Shown here piece by piece: positions 31,851 through 43,790 of a stretch of 64,000 nucleotides of DNA; the stretch's first letter is position 1, and each line of letters begins with the position of its first letter. The notes under the pieces were generated by a model. The model ran no database searches. It was not told where the DNA came from and saw only the letters and a program-made list of their open reading frames with translations. The translations under genes and the position numbers were made by a program. The stretch lies in NCBI GenBank assembly GCA_949825045.1, contig OX463809.1:3065501-3129500 (forward strand), in the 5' to 3' direction. Origin of the DNA: Argyresthia goedartella (taxonomy: Eukaryota > Arthropoda > Insecta > Lepidoptera > Argyresthiidae).

Positions 31851-32508
31851 AAGCAAAATGTGTATTACAATATTTTTATGACTTCCTTAGCCACGAATCT
31901 CATGCCATGGTAATAAACTTCCAAACCTAAGAGTCATGTGATGCCTTGGGTCGTTGAAAAGTTTAGTCATCACATCAGGTAGAAAAAGCTAGAGCGTGGA
32001 TAGAGTCCGCGCCACAAATCATGTCCTGCGACTGAAAGCTGAACTTATACGCTGATCTCACTGGCAAGTGTCTATAGAGCGAAGACAGTGGCGCCACCGC
32101 TATCGGTAACAGTTCAGTTTGTCGCCAAACAGGTTTTTTTTCTTTTGGATCTTTTGTTTACGATGTCAAGGAATCTTGCCGGGGAGAGAGGGGAGAGTGC
32201 GGGGTATGGCGCGCGCGATGGTCGGGGCGGGACACAACCGCCCGCTCCCTCAGCCCCCGTTTCCTCCCAGTTAGTTGTGATTTGTGGTAACTTCGATACG
32301 GACGTAAGACAACTATTCATACCCCGGCCTGAAAATTTCTGCTCCAATCTCGACCTGTGCTTTGAAATCGGACATTGATTTTCTTATCGATTTTGGAACT
32401 GTTTGTTACTTGGAATTATCGACTTGGCGATCTCACGGACTCTGATACACATTGTGAATAAGTTTCGTTTGTTTGGTGTTCTGTTGGCAAAAAACATAAG
32501 TCATTGTA

Positions 32509-33576
32509 ATGCCTCGTTTCACGCCACGTGAGTACTGTTACATGCATTTAATTTATGGAGAAGCAAGACAAAACGCCAGGGCCGCCGCAAGATTGTACCG
32601 AGAAAGATTCCCGAATATGGAGAGTTACCCCGATCATCGCGTTTTTCTTCGAGTGCATAACGCCCTTCTTGAGGGAAGGATTCTTGGTACCGGAATTGGT
32701 GGTGCTGGTGAAGGAAGACCGCGGCATGTTGATAACGATTTAATAGTATTGAGAGAAATCGAAGAAGATCCCTCGCTTTCAGTGCGCACCATAGCACGAC
32801 GCACCGGTATACCAAGAACAACGGTGCATAAAATTCTAAAAGTGTACCGGTTGCACCCATATCACGTTCAACGTGTCCAAACGCTTCAGCCGAGAGATTA
32901 CGCTGCAAGAGTGTATTTCTGTCGACGAATGTTGAACATGAATGAGGAAGACCCACAGATTTTTAATAAAATACTTTGGAGTGATGAATCCTCGTGTAGA
33001 CGTGATGGATATCTCAACTTACATAACTTGCACAGTTGGCAATTAATTAACCCACGTTTAATGAGAGAAGACAAGAGCCAATACCAATTTAAAATAAATT
33101 TATGGGCTGGAATTATCAACAACCAAATCATAGGGCCCTTTGAATTACCAGCAACTCTGAACGCGGAATATTATCTGCATTTCTTAAGAAATGAGTTGCC
33201 AAATTTACTGGAAAATTTACCAGAAGACGTGCGAGAAACCATGTGGTTGCAGAATGACGGATGCCCAGCACACTATGCAGCAGCAGTACGGGAGTACCAA
33301 AATGAGACCTACCCTGGAAGATGGATTGGGCGCTTAGGTCCTATTTTATGGCCGCCGCGATCCCCGGACCCCTTAGATTTTTTTTATTGGGGGTGTCTGA
33401 AAGACAGGGTATATCAAAGACCTATTAGGACGGAAGAAGAATTAAGAGAAAGAATCAATGCTGCTGTAGCGGAAATAAACGCAGGCAATTTCGCGAGGCG
33501 TCTAAGAGCTTCTTTCATTAGGAGATGCAGAGTTTGCATTATTGCAAGAGGACGGCAATTTGAGCATCTTTTGTAA
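32509..33576 (+). CDS. Tc1/mariner-like transposase, DD39D
   Basis: This intact frame of 355 residues starts ATG (MPRFTPREYC). Residues 1-60 match the DUF4817-type N-terminal helix region (YGEARQNARAAARLYRERFP). A helix-turn-helix follows at about 88-112 (SVRTIARRTGIPRTTVHKIL). The DDE/D catalytic domain has D159 (ILWSDES), D250 (WLQNDGCPAHY) and D290 (SPDPLDFFYWG). Thirty-nine residues separate the last two acids. Relatives I know read SPDLxPLDFF, so two residues appear lost immediately before the third acid, and restoring them would give DD41D. It cuts and pastes the element at TA sites if active. The long frame suggests recent mobility; the shortened catalytic loop may impair it. The upstream GC-rich frame 32088-32378 is probably 5' UTR. 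Confidence 0.85.
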   Translation: MPRFTPREYCYMHLIYGEARQNARAAARLYRERFPNMESYPDHRVFLRVHNALLEGRILGTGIGGAGEGRPRHVDNDLIVLREIEEDPSLSVRTIARRTGIPRTTVHKILKVYRLHPYHVQRVQTLQPRDYAARVYFCRRMLNMNEEDPQIFNKILWSDESSCRRDGYLNLHNLHSWQLINPRLMREDKSQYQFKINLWAGIINNQIIGPFELPATLNAEYYLHFLRNELPNLLENLPEDVRETMWLQNDGCPAHYAAAVREYQNETYPGRWIGRLGPILWPPRSPDPLDFFYWGCLKDRVYQRPIRTEEELRERINAAVAEINAGNFARRLRASFIRRCRVCIIARGRQFEHLL

Positions 33577-33594
33577 TTTTATAATTGTGTGTGT

Positions 33595-34358
33595 GTTGTA
33601 TCAATATAATTTTTTATTTACTTAACTGTTTTATTTTTTAATAAGACCTAATTTGTTTAAAATGAAATGGATTATTGACATACCTGCAATAAGTATCTTA
33701 TGTTAAATGTAGATTGAGCGGTAGAAACTTGATTCATAAAGCTAAATAAAAAATTGTGTCTATCTTAGTGATTCAAGCTTATGAGCTATGAGTCTAAACT
33801 GTCTGCCTATGGGCAGACAGTTTAGACACTACAATAAGTTTAACGCATATTTTTTCTTTTTATTCAATTATTTAAAATTAGCGCCACTTTTTAGATAAAT
33901 AGCAATTACTTTGTAACGACAAAGCCTAGACTTAGTTTTTATTCCAATTTACAAAGCTGGGTAGGTGTACAAGTTTTTAAAAGAATGGTTCAGTTCAATG
34001 TCATACATTTTTTTTGCATGAGATTTTTTTTAAATTTCTGTCATCTGAAGGAGGAACAAATATTTTTTTTGTTTAAGATTTTTTCCAAGCCATTAGTAAC
34101 AGATAGTAACAAAACTGTTATTTGGTTACATTGATAAACTATTTAGCTTTATTCTACAAAAATAAAATCTTGGAAATGTTATTCTTAGCAGCGTCAGCAT
34201 TAAAAAACACGATGTACGGAAGACGAAATGGGAAATTCCAGGGAAAAAAAATAACATGGTAACCCTACGTTTTTTTTTTATTATATTTAAATTGGTTTTA
34301 GGAAATAAGGCAAGCTGTCTTCCCTTTAACGTTGGACCACTACTTACGGGACACCCTG
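33595..34358 (-). repeat. Right terminal inverted repeat, with inserted hairpin
   Basis: It is the reverse complement of 30963-31703 except for an extra stretch near 33782-33825: GTCTAAACTGTCTGCC, a 4-base loop, then GGCAGACAGTTTAGAC, a perfect 16-bp stem made from sequence present once in the left arm. Confidence 0.9.
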
Positions 34359-34360
34359 TA

Positions 34361-35278
34361 TATTAGCCAAGACAACTTGTTGCTGGGCGTATGCTTGCAC
34401 CTCGTTTTTTATTTTAGGGGTCGCAATTATGAATCTTGTGCCATAGTAACAAAATTTAAAACCTATAACGGGTTTTTGGGTACTACAGTACCTACTGGGC
34501 TCGAGGGGATAAGTGTCCATTTGGAATTGAAATATAAATACAGGGAACAAAACAAAAGGCGGCTAGAACGCAACACCCTTATAACCTTGTACCTAGGTCT
34601 AGGTGAGAGTAGGACTATGGGGAGTTTTGTTTTACTGGTAAGTCCCCTGGGTACCAAATTCCCAGTGTTCTTACTAGTAATTCTATTTAGGGAAGGAAAT
34701 TCCCAGTAATTCAACTGGGAACGGCCTCATTTTGTCGGCTTTGAAGATTAACCGACAGTCAGTCACATGACAGATACAAAATGTTTCACTCACACTCACA
34801 AACGTATGCTATGTATGCTACGCAAAACACAACCTAATTCATACGAGTCAAGGTTGGCGAACATCCTATTTAAAAAAAAAAAGAACATTAATTTTAAATG
34901 TATTGGGTTAGATATACAGGAAAGAAAGGCAGAAATGTCGTACATAAGCTGTATTACGTACTGGATTTTACATGTTTTAAATATATGCTTATAACAACTT
35001 CACGTCCCAGCAGGTAGGTCACTGAAACAATAAGAGAAACAAGTTATTTCAGGATAAATGTAATTATTTATTGTGTCAAGTTCGAAGCTTATATCAGAAC
35101 AAGTTGTAACCTCATGGCATTCAGTAGTAGCAAATACGTTAAATATTACATCATAGGAATGTGTGTTGCAAGTATGGAAACATTCAGACGAAAACTGTGA
35201 GCCTACTACAAGTACAGGTACAGATGGTATCTTTGGATGAAAATAATAAATTAATTCACCTATCACAGTATCTGATGT
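34361..35278. other. Intergenic, nothing recognised apart from RpS23 3' sequence
   Basis: No domain-bearing frame occurs here. A possible RpS23 poly(A) signal is TTTATT at 35067-35072 (AATAAA on the minus strand), about 210 bp after the stop codon. Confidence 0.5.
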
Positions 35279-36930
<1,652 letters not shown>

Positions 36931-37326
36931 TTTGATAGCACGACACCAATCGGCTACGGATGGGGAAAGAAATAAAATCAGCCAACCAACAGCGTTGATA
37001 TAACACTTCTGCCAACATTGCAAACAAAAACTAGTGCTACCATAAACAAATCTTCTATTTCAAATGTCCGTTGGTTGGGTTGGTTGGAGCGTGCGTAAAA
37101 TGTATTGCATGAATGATATGTTTTGTTATCTGTGATGATCTCTTGACAAAACGACATTTGACTTGAGACTTGACTGACAATTAAAAATAAACCCACTAAA
37201 AAATATTGATAAATATTCAGCAAAGCAAAATCTATACCGGTTTAATACAAAACACATCTTAATTCGCTAATTCATAAAACAACAACAACTGTATCAGCCA
37301 GCATACATCAATCTGGACACATTGCC
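36931..37326. promoter_or_regulatory. Divergent promoter region of RpS23 and RpII15
   Basis: 396 bp separate the two start codons. On the RpS23 side the minus strand reads TTTCTTTCCCC with a candidate +1 C at 36969, fitting the TCT initiator and 5'-TOP pattern of insect ribosomal protein genes, 38 bases before the ATG. No TATA box is evident on either side. Confidence 0.5.
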
Positions 37327-37707
37327 ATGAGCGCCAGCGTCGCCAGAAAAGATGGAGGGCCGGGCTACGTCGGAATCCAATTCTGTCAGGAATGCAACAA
37401 CATGCTTTACCCGCGCGAAGACAAAACCAACAAAGTCTTGATGTATGCCTGTAGAAACTGCGATTACAAACAACTGGCTGACTCAAACTGCGTGTATGTG
37501 AACAAGATTATGCACGAAGTAGACGAGTTGACGCACATAAACCCTGACGTTGTAAGTGACCCCACACTGCCACGGTCGAAAGACCATACATGTCCGAAAT
37601 GCAAACATCGTGAAGCAGTCTTTTTCCAAGGACAAACAAGAAGGGCTGAAGAGGAGATGAGGCTGTACTATGTGTGTACTAGCTGCAAACACAGGTGGAC
37701 TGAGTGA
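37327..37707 (+). CDS. RpII15: DNA-directed RNA polymerase II subunit RPB9
   Basis: This single-exon frame of 126 residues starts ATG in a gcc-ATG-a context. The N-terminal zinc ribbon has C-x2-C pairs in [14 protein letters not shown] and [12 protein letters not shown] linker runs [19 protein letters not shown], and the C-terminal TFIIS-type zinc ribbon has [13 protein letters not shown] and [13 protein letters not shown]. The length and ends match animal RPB9 (POLR2I). It is a core subunit of Pol II that aids start-site choice, fidelity and transcript cleavage in the nucleus. There is no intron. It is divergent from RpS23, an arrangement typical of constitutive genes. Confidence 0.98.
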   Translation: MSASVARKDGGPGYVGIQFCQECNNMLYPREDKTNKVLMYACRNCDYKQLADSNCVYVNKIMHEVDELTHINPDVVSDPTLPRSKDHTCPKCKHREAVFFQGQTRRAEEEMRLYYVCTSCKHRWTE

Positions 37708-37808
37708 AATCATATTGTATTGTGGCATTGTATTTATACTTCTGAGATAATTGTCCATGCAAGTGTATTTTCCTTTTGTACAAACTATTGTGGATATTTA
37801 GTACATTA

Positions 37809-37814
37809 AATAAA
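37809..37814 (+). terminator. RpII15 poly(A) signal
   Basis: AATAAA lies about 100 bp after the stop codon and is followed by a T-rich region. Confidence 0.75.
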
Positions 37815-37977
37815 GATTTTTAAGCATATTTCATTTATTTATTCTTAACAATCAACATTTCACAGCCTTATAATAATAGAAAACTTGCACATTGAATGTG
37901 GTTATTGAACCCATACATAAATAACAAAGCATTCTTTAATTTTTGACTATTTTGGCACTTGTATTGTGGGGAAACAT

Positions 37978-38171
37978 GGCCCTGCAGTCTCGACAAAGAT
38001 ATAGAGCGCTGTATGACTCATGTAGGTTGTAAAATGATAACTTTGCAAAATAAAAGAGTGATACTGTTTGTGCAATTCTACTCTATTCAACTCTTTTAAT
38101 TGGCAAAGTTATCACTTTACAACAGACATCAGTTGTACAGCACTGGTTATCTTTGTTGAGACAGCAGGGCC
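37978..38171. repeat. Long hairpin, 82-bp gap-free arms
   Basis: The left arm 37978-38059 and right arm 38090-38171 are inverse complements over 82 bases without a gap, with 14 mismatches by my count. The loop is 30 bases. It starts GGCCCTGCAGTCTC and reaches the loop at ATAAAAGAGT. It lies about 160 bp after the RpII15 poly(A) signal. It could be a MITE or a hairpin-RNA locus; no protein is encoded. Confidence 0.85.
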
Positions 38172-39240
38172 TGGTTTACATTTTAATCTGCAGCACCTAG
38201 TTATATTTTATTCTCTCAATTTTTGTGTTGCAGCCTTTTTAGTGTCAATATTGCTAACATTATCCATTAGATTGCAATACATGTAAGTTTAAACTGCACA
38301 CAACCAGTGTTTTAACCATATCATACTGGACATCATCTTTCAAGGTGCAACCATAGAATCTAAGCAAGTTGGGTAGGCCAGTACATTAAAATACTTACTA
38401 CTTAAATACTTCTTAAATTTTAATATTTATCATTCAAGAGCTTTGATGTAATAATTTGGATTAAAAGCTAAAATAAAGCTTCCCTTTCACATTGTATACT
38501 AACATACATTTGACTACCTATCTACATTACAACAATTCCAAATATTATAGCCAAAAACTTAACAGGTATACATTTAATAAATGTATCATCAATTCATCAA
38601 CCATTGAGGAAGACTAGGTTCAATTAAAATACTTATTTAAAAAAACTTAAAAAATAATTTTAACATTTGTTTGTGCAAGTACTGACTATAACAATAGAAT
38701 CTAGAAGTAGCCTTACTATATGAAAATACAATTAAATTACTATTCTACAAGTAATAGAAAGTATGTTGCACTAGGAAAAAGTGATTTGACTGAGGAGGAG
38801 CTAAGAACTTCTAGATAGAATCCTAATCCTAAGTAATAAAGCCATATTTAATATAGGCAAGAATTTTCCAATAATTATATGTGGATAAAATGCACAGTTC
38901 TGTTTCTAAAATGTCAAAGTGATCAATAGAAGCTCAGGCGAACAACCAATGTAATATTTAATCCTAGATTTCAGACTACTATTACTTTGGACTGGATTTA
39001 CGAACTACCTCTACCTACCTACACTCCAGCTTTTATTCCTATGATTTTTAGCAACTGTGATGCCACAATCTAAAGCACATACTAGATACTATATATATTT
39101 CGTTAATATTGCATTGCTATAAAAAATTGTGGGAAAAAATTTAGAGCCTTAATTTATTAGAATCTCTCTTCATACCATGTATAGCTAGCCAAACTATGTG
39201 GAATATTTTTAGGAGTACTTTTGTCACCGTGGGGAAATTT
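38172..39240. other. Intergenic AT-rich DNA, nothing recognised
   Basis: No gene, RNA or clear repeat was seen. Confidence 0.5.
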
Positions 39241-39244
39241 GTGC

Positions 39245-39292
39245 ATAACATAGCGTCACTCCTTTTCCCATAAGGGTTGGCAGAGTCACAAT
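39245..39292 (+). repeat. 45-bp dispersed motif, copy 4
   Basis: AACATAGCGTCACTCC, then TTTTCCCATAAGGGTTGGCAGAGTCACAAT, is the motif with several substitutions. It sits about 95 bp before element A2. Confidence 0.65.
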
Positions 39293-39386
39293 TGAGCCCA
39301 CTTTTAGCCAGTTATTCGATATTCCATTTTGTGCAACAGGGGGCTAGACCATCGCCGCAGCTTTGGAGCATGAAAGCTCTATCAAG

Positions 39387-40997
39387 TCGGGAGATAAGGG
39401 TGATCCTTCAAATTTCAGACCAATATCTGTTCTTCCAAACACTAAGTAAAATATTTCAAAAGATTATACTCAATCAAATGCTCTCTCACACTTCAACCGT
39501 ACAAAACAACTCCACGCCAAACAATACGGTTTCACTAGGGGTAAATCGACTACGGATGTAGGTACCCTTATATCTCATATTTATTCTGCATGGGAGCCCG
39601 CACAGGATGCTATCGGAGTTTTTTGTGACCTGTCGAGGGCGTTTGATTGTGTTGATCATAATACGCTATTAATTAAATTAAATCATTACGGAGTTAGAAA
39701 TAAAGCGTTGGATCTACTAAGATCATACCTAAGCAATAGAATTCAAAAGGCAGAAGTTAACGGCGTTAAATCTGATGGATCGGGGGTAAAAATTGGCGTT
39801 CCACAAGGTTCAATATTTTATTTATTTTTCTTATTCCTGGTATATACTAACGATCTGCCTTTCATGGTGGAGAAATTAACTGACATAGTGTTGTTTGCTG
39901 ATGATACTTCAATGGTCTTCAATATTGAAAGGCAAAAAGGAGATTTTGTTGATGTTAGAGGTGTATTGTCTTTAACCTTGAATTGGTTCACAGTTAATAA
40001 TTTATTGTTGAACGCTGGTAAAACCAAGTATATCAAATTCTCACTTCCAAATATCAGGCAAGTTGAGACCAGTTTAGTGTTAGACAACAGCACGTTAGAA
40101 TTAGTAAATGATACGAAGCTTCTTGGAATAACCATTGAATATAACCATGAATAACCAAGCAAATTGCAGTGGGGACCCCACATAGATAAATTAGCTGGTA
40201 AATTAAGTTCTGCGGCTTACGCTGTTAGGAACATCAGACAAAGCACGGATGTGGCTTTATCTAGGCTAGTATATTTTAGTTACTTTCATAGTGTCATGTC
40301 CTATGGTATCTTGTTGTGGGGGAAAGCAGCGGATATTCAAACTATTTTTATTTTACAGAAAAGAGCTATTCGAGCAATTTATAATTTAAAAGAAACAGAC
40401 TCCTTAAGAGAGCTTATTAAAGAAATTGACATACTAACTGTAGCTAGTCAATTTATTTTCGAAAATATAATGTATATACGCAAGAACCTTACAACATTTT
40501 CCAAACTTAGCGATAGCTGTAATGTTAACCTAAGAAACAATCACAGACTATATGCGCCCCGATTTAGACTCGCGAAGTTTAGCAATTCTTTCAAGGGTCA
40601 GTGCATTCTCTACTATAATAAGATACCTCTGGAGATTTTTAAATTGCAATTTGAGCAATTTAAAAAGCATGTTTAAGCGACTTTGTCGAAAAAGGGATAT
40701 TACAATGTTCCAGATTACTTAAATTACAGGACTGTGTAGGGTTAATCTAGCTCAACACAGACCTTGCTGTTAATAATTTTGTAACTATTTATTCCTGCTT
40801 ATTAATCATAATAATTATTTTTTTCATATTTGTATTAGTTAAGCACAACCTATTTTTAAAAGAGATCTAAAAATCAATCAGTGGGAGTTTCTACGCCCTA
40901 CTTCTCCCACAGTGGTCCAATGTAGAGAAGAGGCAAAAATGAAGTTTGCTAAGTATATGTAAATATCTACAGTAATAAAGTACTTTGACTTATCTGA
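39387..40997 (+). mobile_element. Non-LTR retrotransposon A2, 5'-truncated
   Basis: It begins within the reverse transcriptase (KSGDKGDPSNFRPIS-like) and ends AATAAAGTACTTTGACT. It is collinear with A1 but lacks element B. The frame is broken by a one-base gain near 39440, an insertion-like TATTTTATTTATTTTTC change in the GSILGP motif, and a duplicated AACCATTGA-type segment near 40130-40160. VLFADDTSMV and LLWGKAADIQTIFILQKRA remain readable. It is a dead copy. Confidence 0.9.
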
Positions 40998-41914
40998 CAG
41001 ATTCATCTGTAATTTTACACATAAAATTTAATTTATCTATTCAATATGGATTTATTGAAACAGACCCTCCTAAGTAAGTGGTTTGACAATGAGTTTCATC
41101 GCTTTCAGTCATCAAAGGAGTATCACACCCATAGCCAGTTGGTGATCCTATTATTCAAATTTCTGAACTAAAACAGCAACCCACAAACAAAATTATTAGG
41201 CGAGCGAAGCGAGGCGAGCTAGGCCACAATCCAGCACAGCGGGTACGCTTTATGAAGATGCTATTACACCTATAGGTTTGCGCTTTGCATAGTGATTCAA
41301 GTTCATGTTTAGTTTCCACGAATATCATTGAAATCTGTTTTTCTAAGTAAACTCGAAAAATAACACAAATTAAATTGTATGGACTGGAATAATGAAATTA
41401 TTGTACCGTAGCGCTTGCGAGACTCTGTAAGGCAAAAACACTGGCACAATAATTGCAGCTCTTATACAAGTTCTCAAGAGACATCACCTTTCGCTCGCCC
41501 CTAGTGTACGAGCAGAAAGTGCAGCACTAGCAAGTTGGTATCTTGGTATAAGTACCAAAAACAACCGGTGTTTGCTCAAACGATCTGACAATGTCATAGG
41601 TAGGGTATCTAAACTGCCAAACGAGTCACGCACGGATTATCTGGATTCTATTCATATCCATTGCCCCCCTCAAGATGTTACCGAAATTTAGACGTTACCG
41701 AAATTTTGGAAATTGGAGCGCGACTTTTGACGATGTATGTATGTTAACATTCAAAACCTACGAACCCTATAATCCATAGATTCATATCACGACTCAGGCG
41801 CAACGTAACGTACATCGACAGCCAAACTCCGACAGTGGAAGAGACACCCTAAGACTTTGAAGGTCTCGTCCAAGTAGCATCGATAGTTATCCTCCTCCCG
41901 CGTATTGATATCCG
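40998..41914. other. Intergenic / CAP gene 3' flank
   Basis: No gene is visible. A GCGAGCGAAGCGAGGCGAGC string at 41200-41220 is a short low-complexity repeat. Confidence 0.45.
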
Positions 41915-42108
41915 TCAGTGCTCCATTGGCGGAAGGAGAGACTCTGGAAGGTTCTCCGGCAGCGGCGGCAGCACGTTGTTCTCGAAGTGCCCCGAGTGGT
42001 TCCCGGGCGGCGAGTAGTTGGCGACCACGATCACCTTGCCGGCCCTGGAGCGCGCCTTGCCCACGCCGAATAAGCGAGTTGCCATCCACACCATTTGAGT
42101 GAAGTGCC
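41915..42108 (-). CDS. CAP gene terminal exon
   Basis: Acceptor TTCAATTTCAG. It encodes HFTQMVWMATRLFGVGKARS, then RAGKVIVVANYSPPGNHSGH and FENNVLPPLPENLPESLLPP, and ends MEH and TGA. It holds both CAP signature motifs. Confidence 0.9.
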
Positions 42109-42918
42109 CTGAAATTGAATCGGTTGGTGAAAACTATACGAAAAGCAACAACTCAAAAGAGTCTCATGCATGTCTCATCAGTATTACGTACCAGCATTGA
42201 CATTAGCGTGGAGGACATCCGGCTCTTTGAAGAAGCTGTATTGCTTCACAGCTGCGTACCAGTAGGAAGACACTTCTTGACCTGAAACGCAATGAGACAT
42301 CAGAATATTGCAGCGCAAGCACGAGCCAAAGGTGCAGTTAAGTCGGATGGGTTGTAAGCTGGGATTGGGGTCTTTACCTGTGATTTCGGGCTGTATCGCG
42401 CTTACAGGCCGCTGGTACAAGTTTTGTCCCACATCGCGATCATTCCTGTAGTGGAACTTGTTGGTATGCGCCAGATGGTTGGCCCAAGCCTGTGCGTAGT
42501 CGCAGAGCTGGAAATTAAGTAGATCACGTTAGATGAATAAGTATAGGCTTACCAGCTAGTAACACAAAGGCTAATGGACCTAAAATGGACTTCAAGGTCC
42601 TTTAAAATCAGTCACCACCGCAATGCCTAGGAAGGTGCCTACCTTCTTAAAGTTTAAATGGTTTGAGTATCGTGATTAGAAAACCTTAAATTGGTACTCT
42701 AACGGTAAAGAACCATTGCAACTCCATTCATTAGACCGAACCTGTTTTGTAAGACAGTGGAAGCCTACCTCAGGCGCCATCACCAGCTGCGGAGCTCCAT
42801 GCCTCTGTCGGTACACGTTGTGCCAGCACAGGCAGTCGGTGATGAAGTCGCTGTCTTGCCAGGCTGTGCGCACCTCGCTCCACTGCACCACCATACTCAC
42901 TGGCCTTGCTAGCAGCAC
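41915..42918 (-). CDS. CAP-superfamily protein, GAPR-1-like (4 visible exons)
   Basis: Exons on the minus strand are 42769-42918, 42378-42507, 42192-42281 and 41915-42108 (TGA). The junctions are GT-AG and in phase. The order of motifs is that of a CAP domain: CLCWHNVYRQRHGAPQLVM, LCDYAQAWANHLAHTNKFHY, VGQNLYQRP, QEVSSYWYAAVKQYSF, then the two signatures GHFTQMVWMATRLFGVGKA and KVIVVANYSPPGNHSGHFEN. This most resembles Golgi-associated plant-pathogenesis-related protein 1 (GLIPR2), a membrane-attached, non-secreted member; I see no signal peptide in these exons. The glutamate of the usual G-E-N motif is Q here. The exon at 42918 needs an upstream partner; two candidates lie at 49949-50095 and 51442-51635. 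Confidence 0.85.
42192..42281 (-). CDS. CAP gene exon
   Basis: Acceptor GTTTCAG. It encodes QEVSSYWYAAVKQYSFFKEP and DVLHANVNA plus one base. The donor is GTACGT. Confidence 0.85.
42378..42507 (-). CDS. CAP gene exon
   Basis: Acceptor AATTTCCAG. It encodes LCDYAQAWANHLAHTNKFHY, then RNDRDVGQNLYQRPVSAIQP and EIT plus one base. The donor is GTAAAG. Confidence 0.85.
42769..42918 (-). CDS. CAP gene exon, start of CAP domain
   Basis: It encodes VLLARPVSMVVQWSEVRTAW, then QDSDFITDCLCWHNVYRQRH and GAPQLVMAPE, with donor GTAGGC. The acceptor CAACAG is pyrimidine-poor. An alternative acceptor at CAAG|G (exon from 42904) would accept a phase-2 upstream exon. Confidence 0.75.
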
Positions 42919-43576
42919 CTGTTGACATTACGTGCTCTATCATCATCATCTCGCCCTCACCCCTCGGCAGGAGGATAGGGCTCTAGGTATAGTTTTCCAT
43001 GTGTTCCGAATTCCTCTTATGCCATCCGGCCTCTACGTGCTTCTTAGTGTGGAGATAATCTAATACTACGAGGCCTTAACATTGTCATATAAATGATCAT
43101 TTATTTTGGACCCAGTCATAGTTATTTCTCTTTCTCCTTTATGTTATGTTTGACCTAGGTGGTGTATCTGACGACACGTTTCTTGGCGCCTGAGCGAGGC
43201 TACCATCTCTCTCTCGCCCGTGTAGGTATCTCTCTTGTTCCCATCCCATGCGCCGCTACCCCCCCCCCCCATACGGCAATCAGGCGCCAAGAAACTTGGC
43301 ATGGTATGGAAGTTGAATACTTAAGTTAAGATCAGGAGGACGAATATATCAAGATGGTAATTTTGATACTTGTGATGTGAGTAATCCAAAGTTCGCGTGA
43401 CTCAAGTCGTTAACATACTAAAAATCTCCAATATATAGCGTGAATTTGTAACTTTCAACGTAGATGATACGATAAGACCGGTTGCTATCATAAATCATAA
43501 TAAAATCCTCAATCTAAGTAAGTACATTTAAAAAAAATATCAACCTTAAATAATAATCATTATTATTCATTTTAGT
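42919..43576. other. Noncoding, contains a C-run fold-back
   Basis: TTTCTTGGCGCCTGA (about 43168-43182) and TCAGGCGCCAAGAAA (about 43280-43294) are inverted repeats around a C13-14 run (43260-43273). No exon is seen. Confidence 0.5.
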
Positions 43577-43790
43577 ACTAGCTGATGCCCGCAGCTTCAT
43601 CTGCGTGTTCCTAGGAATTATCATTTACCGAGATAACGTTACGCTCTTTCTGGTGCAGTCGGATAAAAAAATACGCTAGCTATCTAGCTCATAAAGTATC
43701 TCTGTGCTAAATTTCCTTCAAATCCGTCCAGCCGTTTTAGCGTGATAGAGGCACAAACATCTAAATATCGCTACTTTCACATGTTTATTA
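43577..43790 (+). repeat. Dispersed 'TAGCTGATGCCCGC ... CCGTTTTAGCGTGATAGA' repeat
   Basis: It starts CTAGCTGATGCCCGCAGCTT and ends AATCCGTCCAGCCGTTTTAG, CGTGATAGAGGCACAAACAT. The phrase is widespread in insect genomes as a retroelement 3' end, probably of the RTE type (from memory). Confidence 0.6.

Larger units (their letters stand above)
30963..34358 (+). mobile_element. Tc1/mariner-superfamily transposon with very long TIRs
   Basis: The ends are CAGGGTGTCCCGTAAGTA and its inverse, flanked by TA (30961-30962 and 34359-34360), the target duplication of this superfamily. The inverted repeats continue inward for about 740 bp (left 30963-31703, right about 33595-34358) with near-identity. The central region holds one transposase gene. 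The left interior also carries a diverged second copy of TIR sequence (31712-31850), and the right TIR carries an extra hairpin. Confidence 0.95.

Noticed and set aside
32088..32378. Separate gene upstream of the transposase
   Set aside because: It lies inside the transposon between the TIR and the transposase start, has no domain, and is probably 5' UTR.
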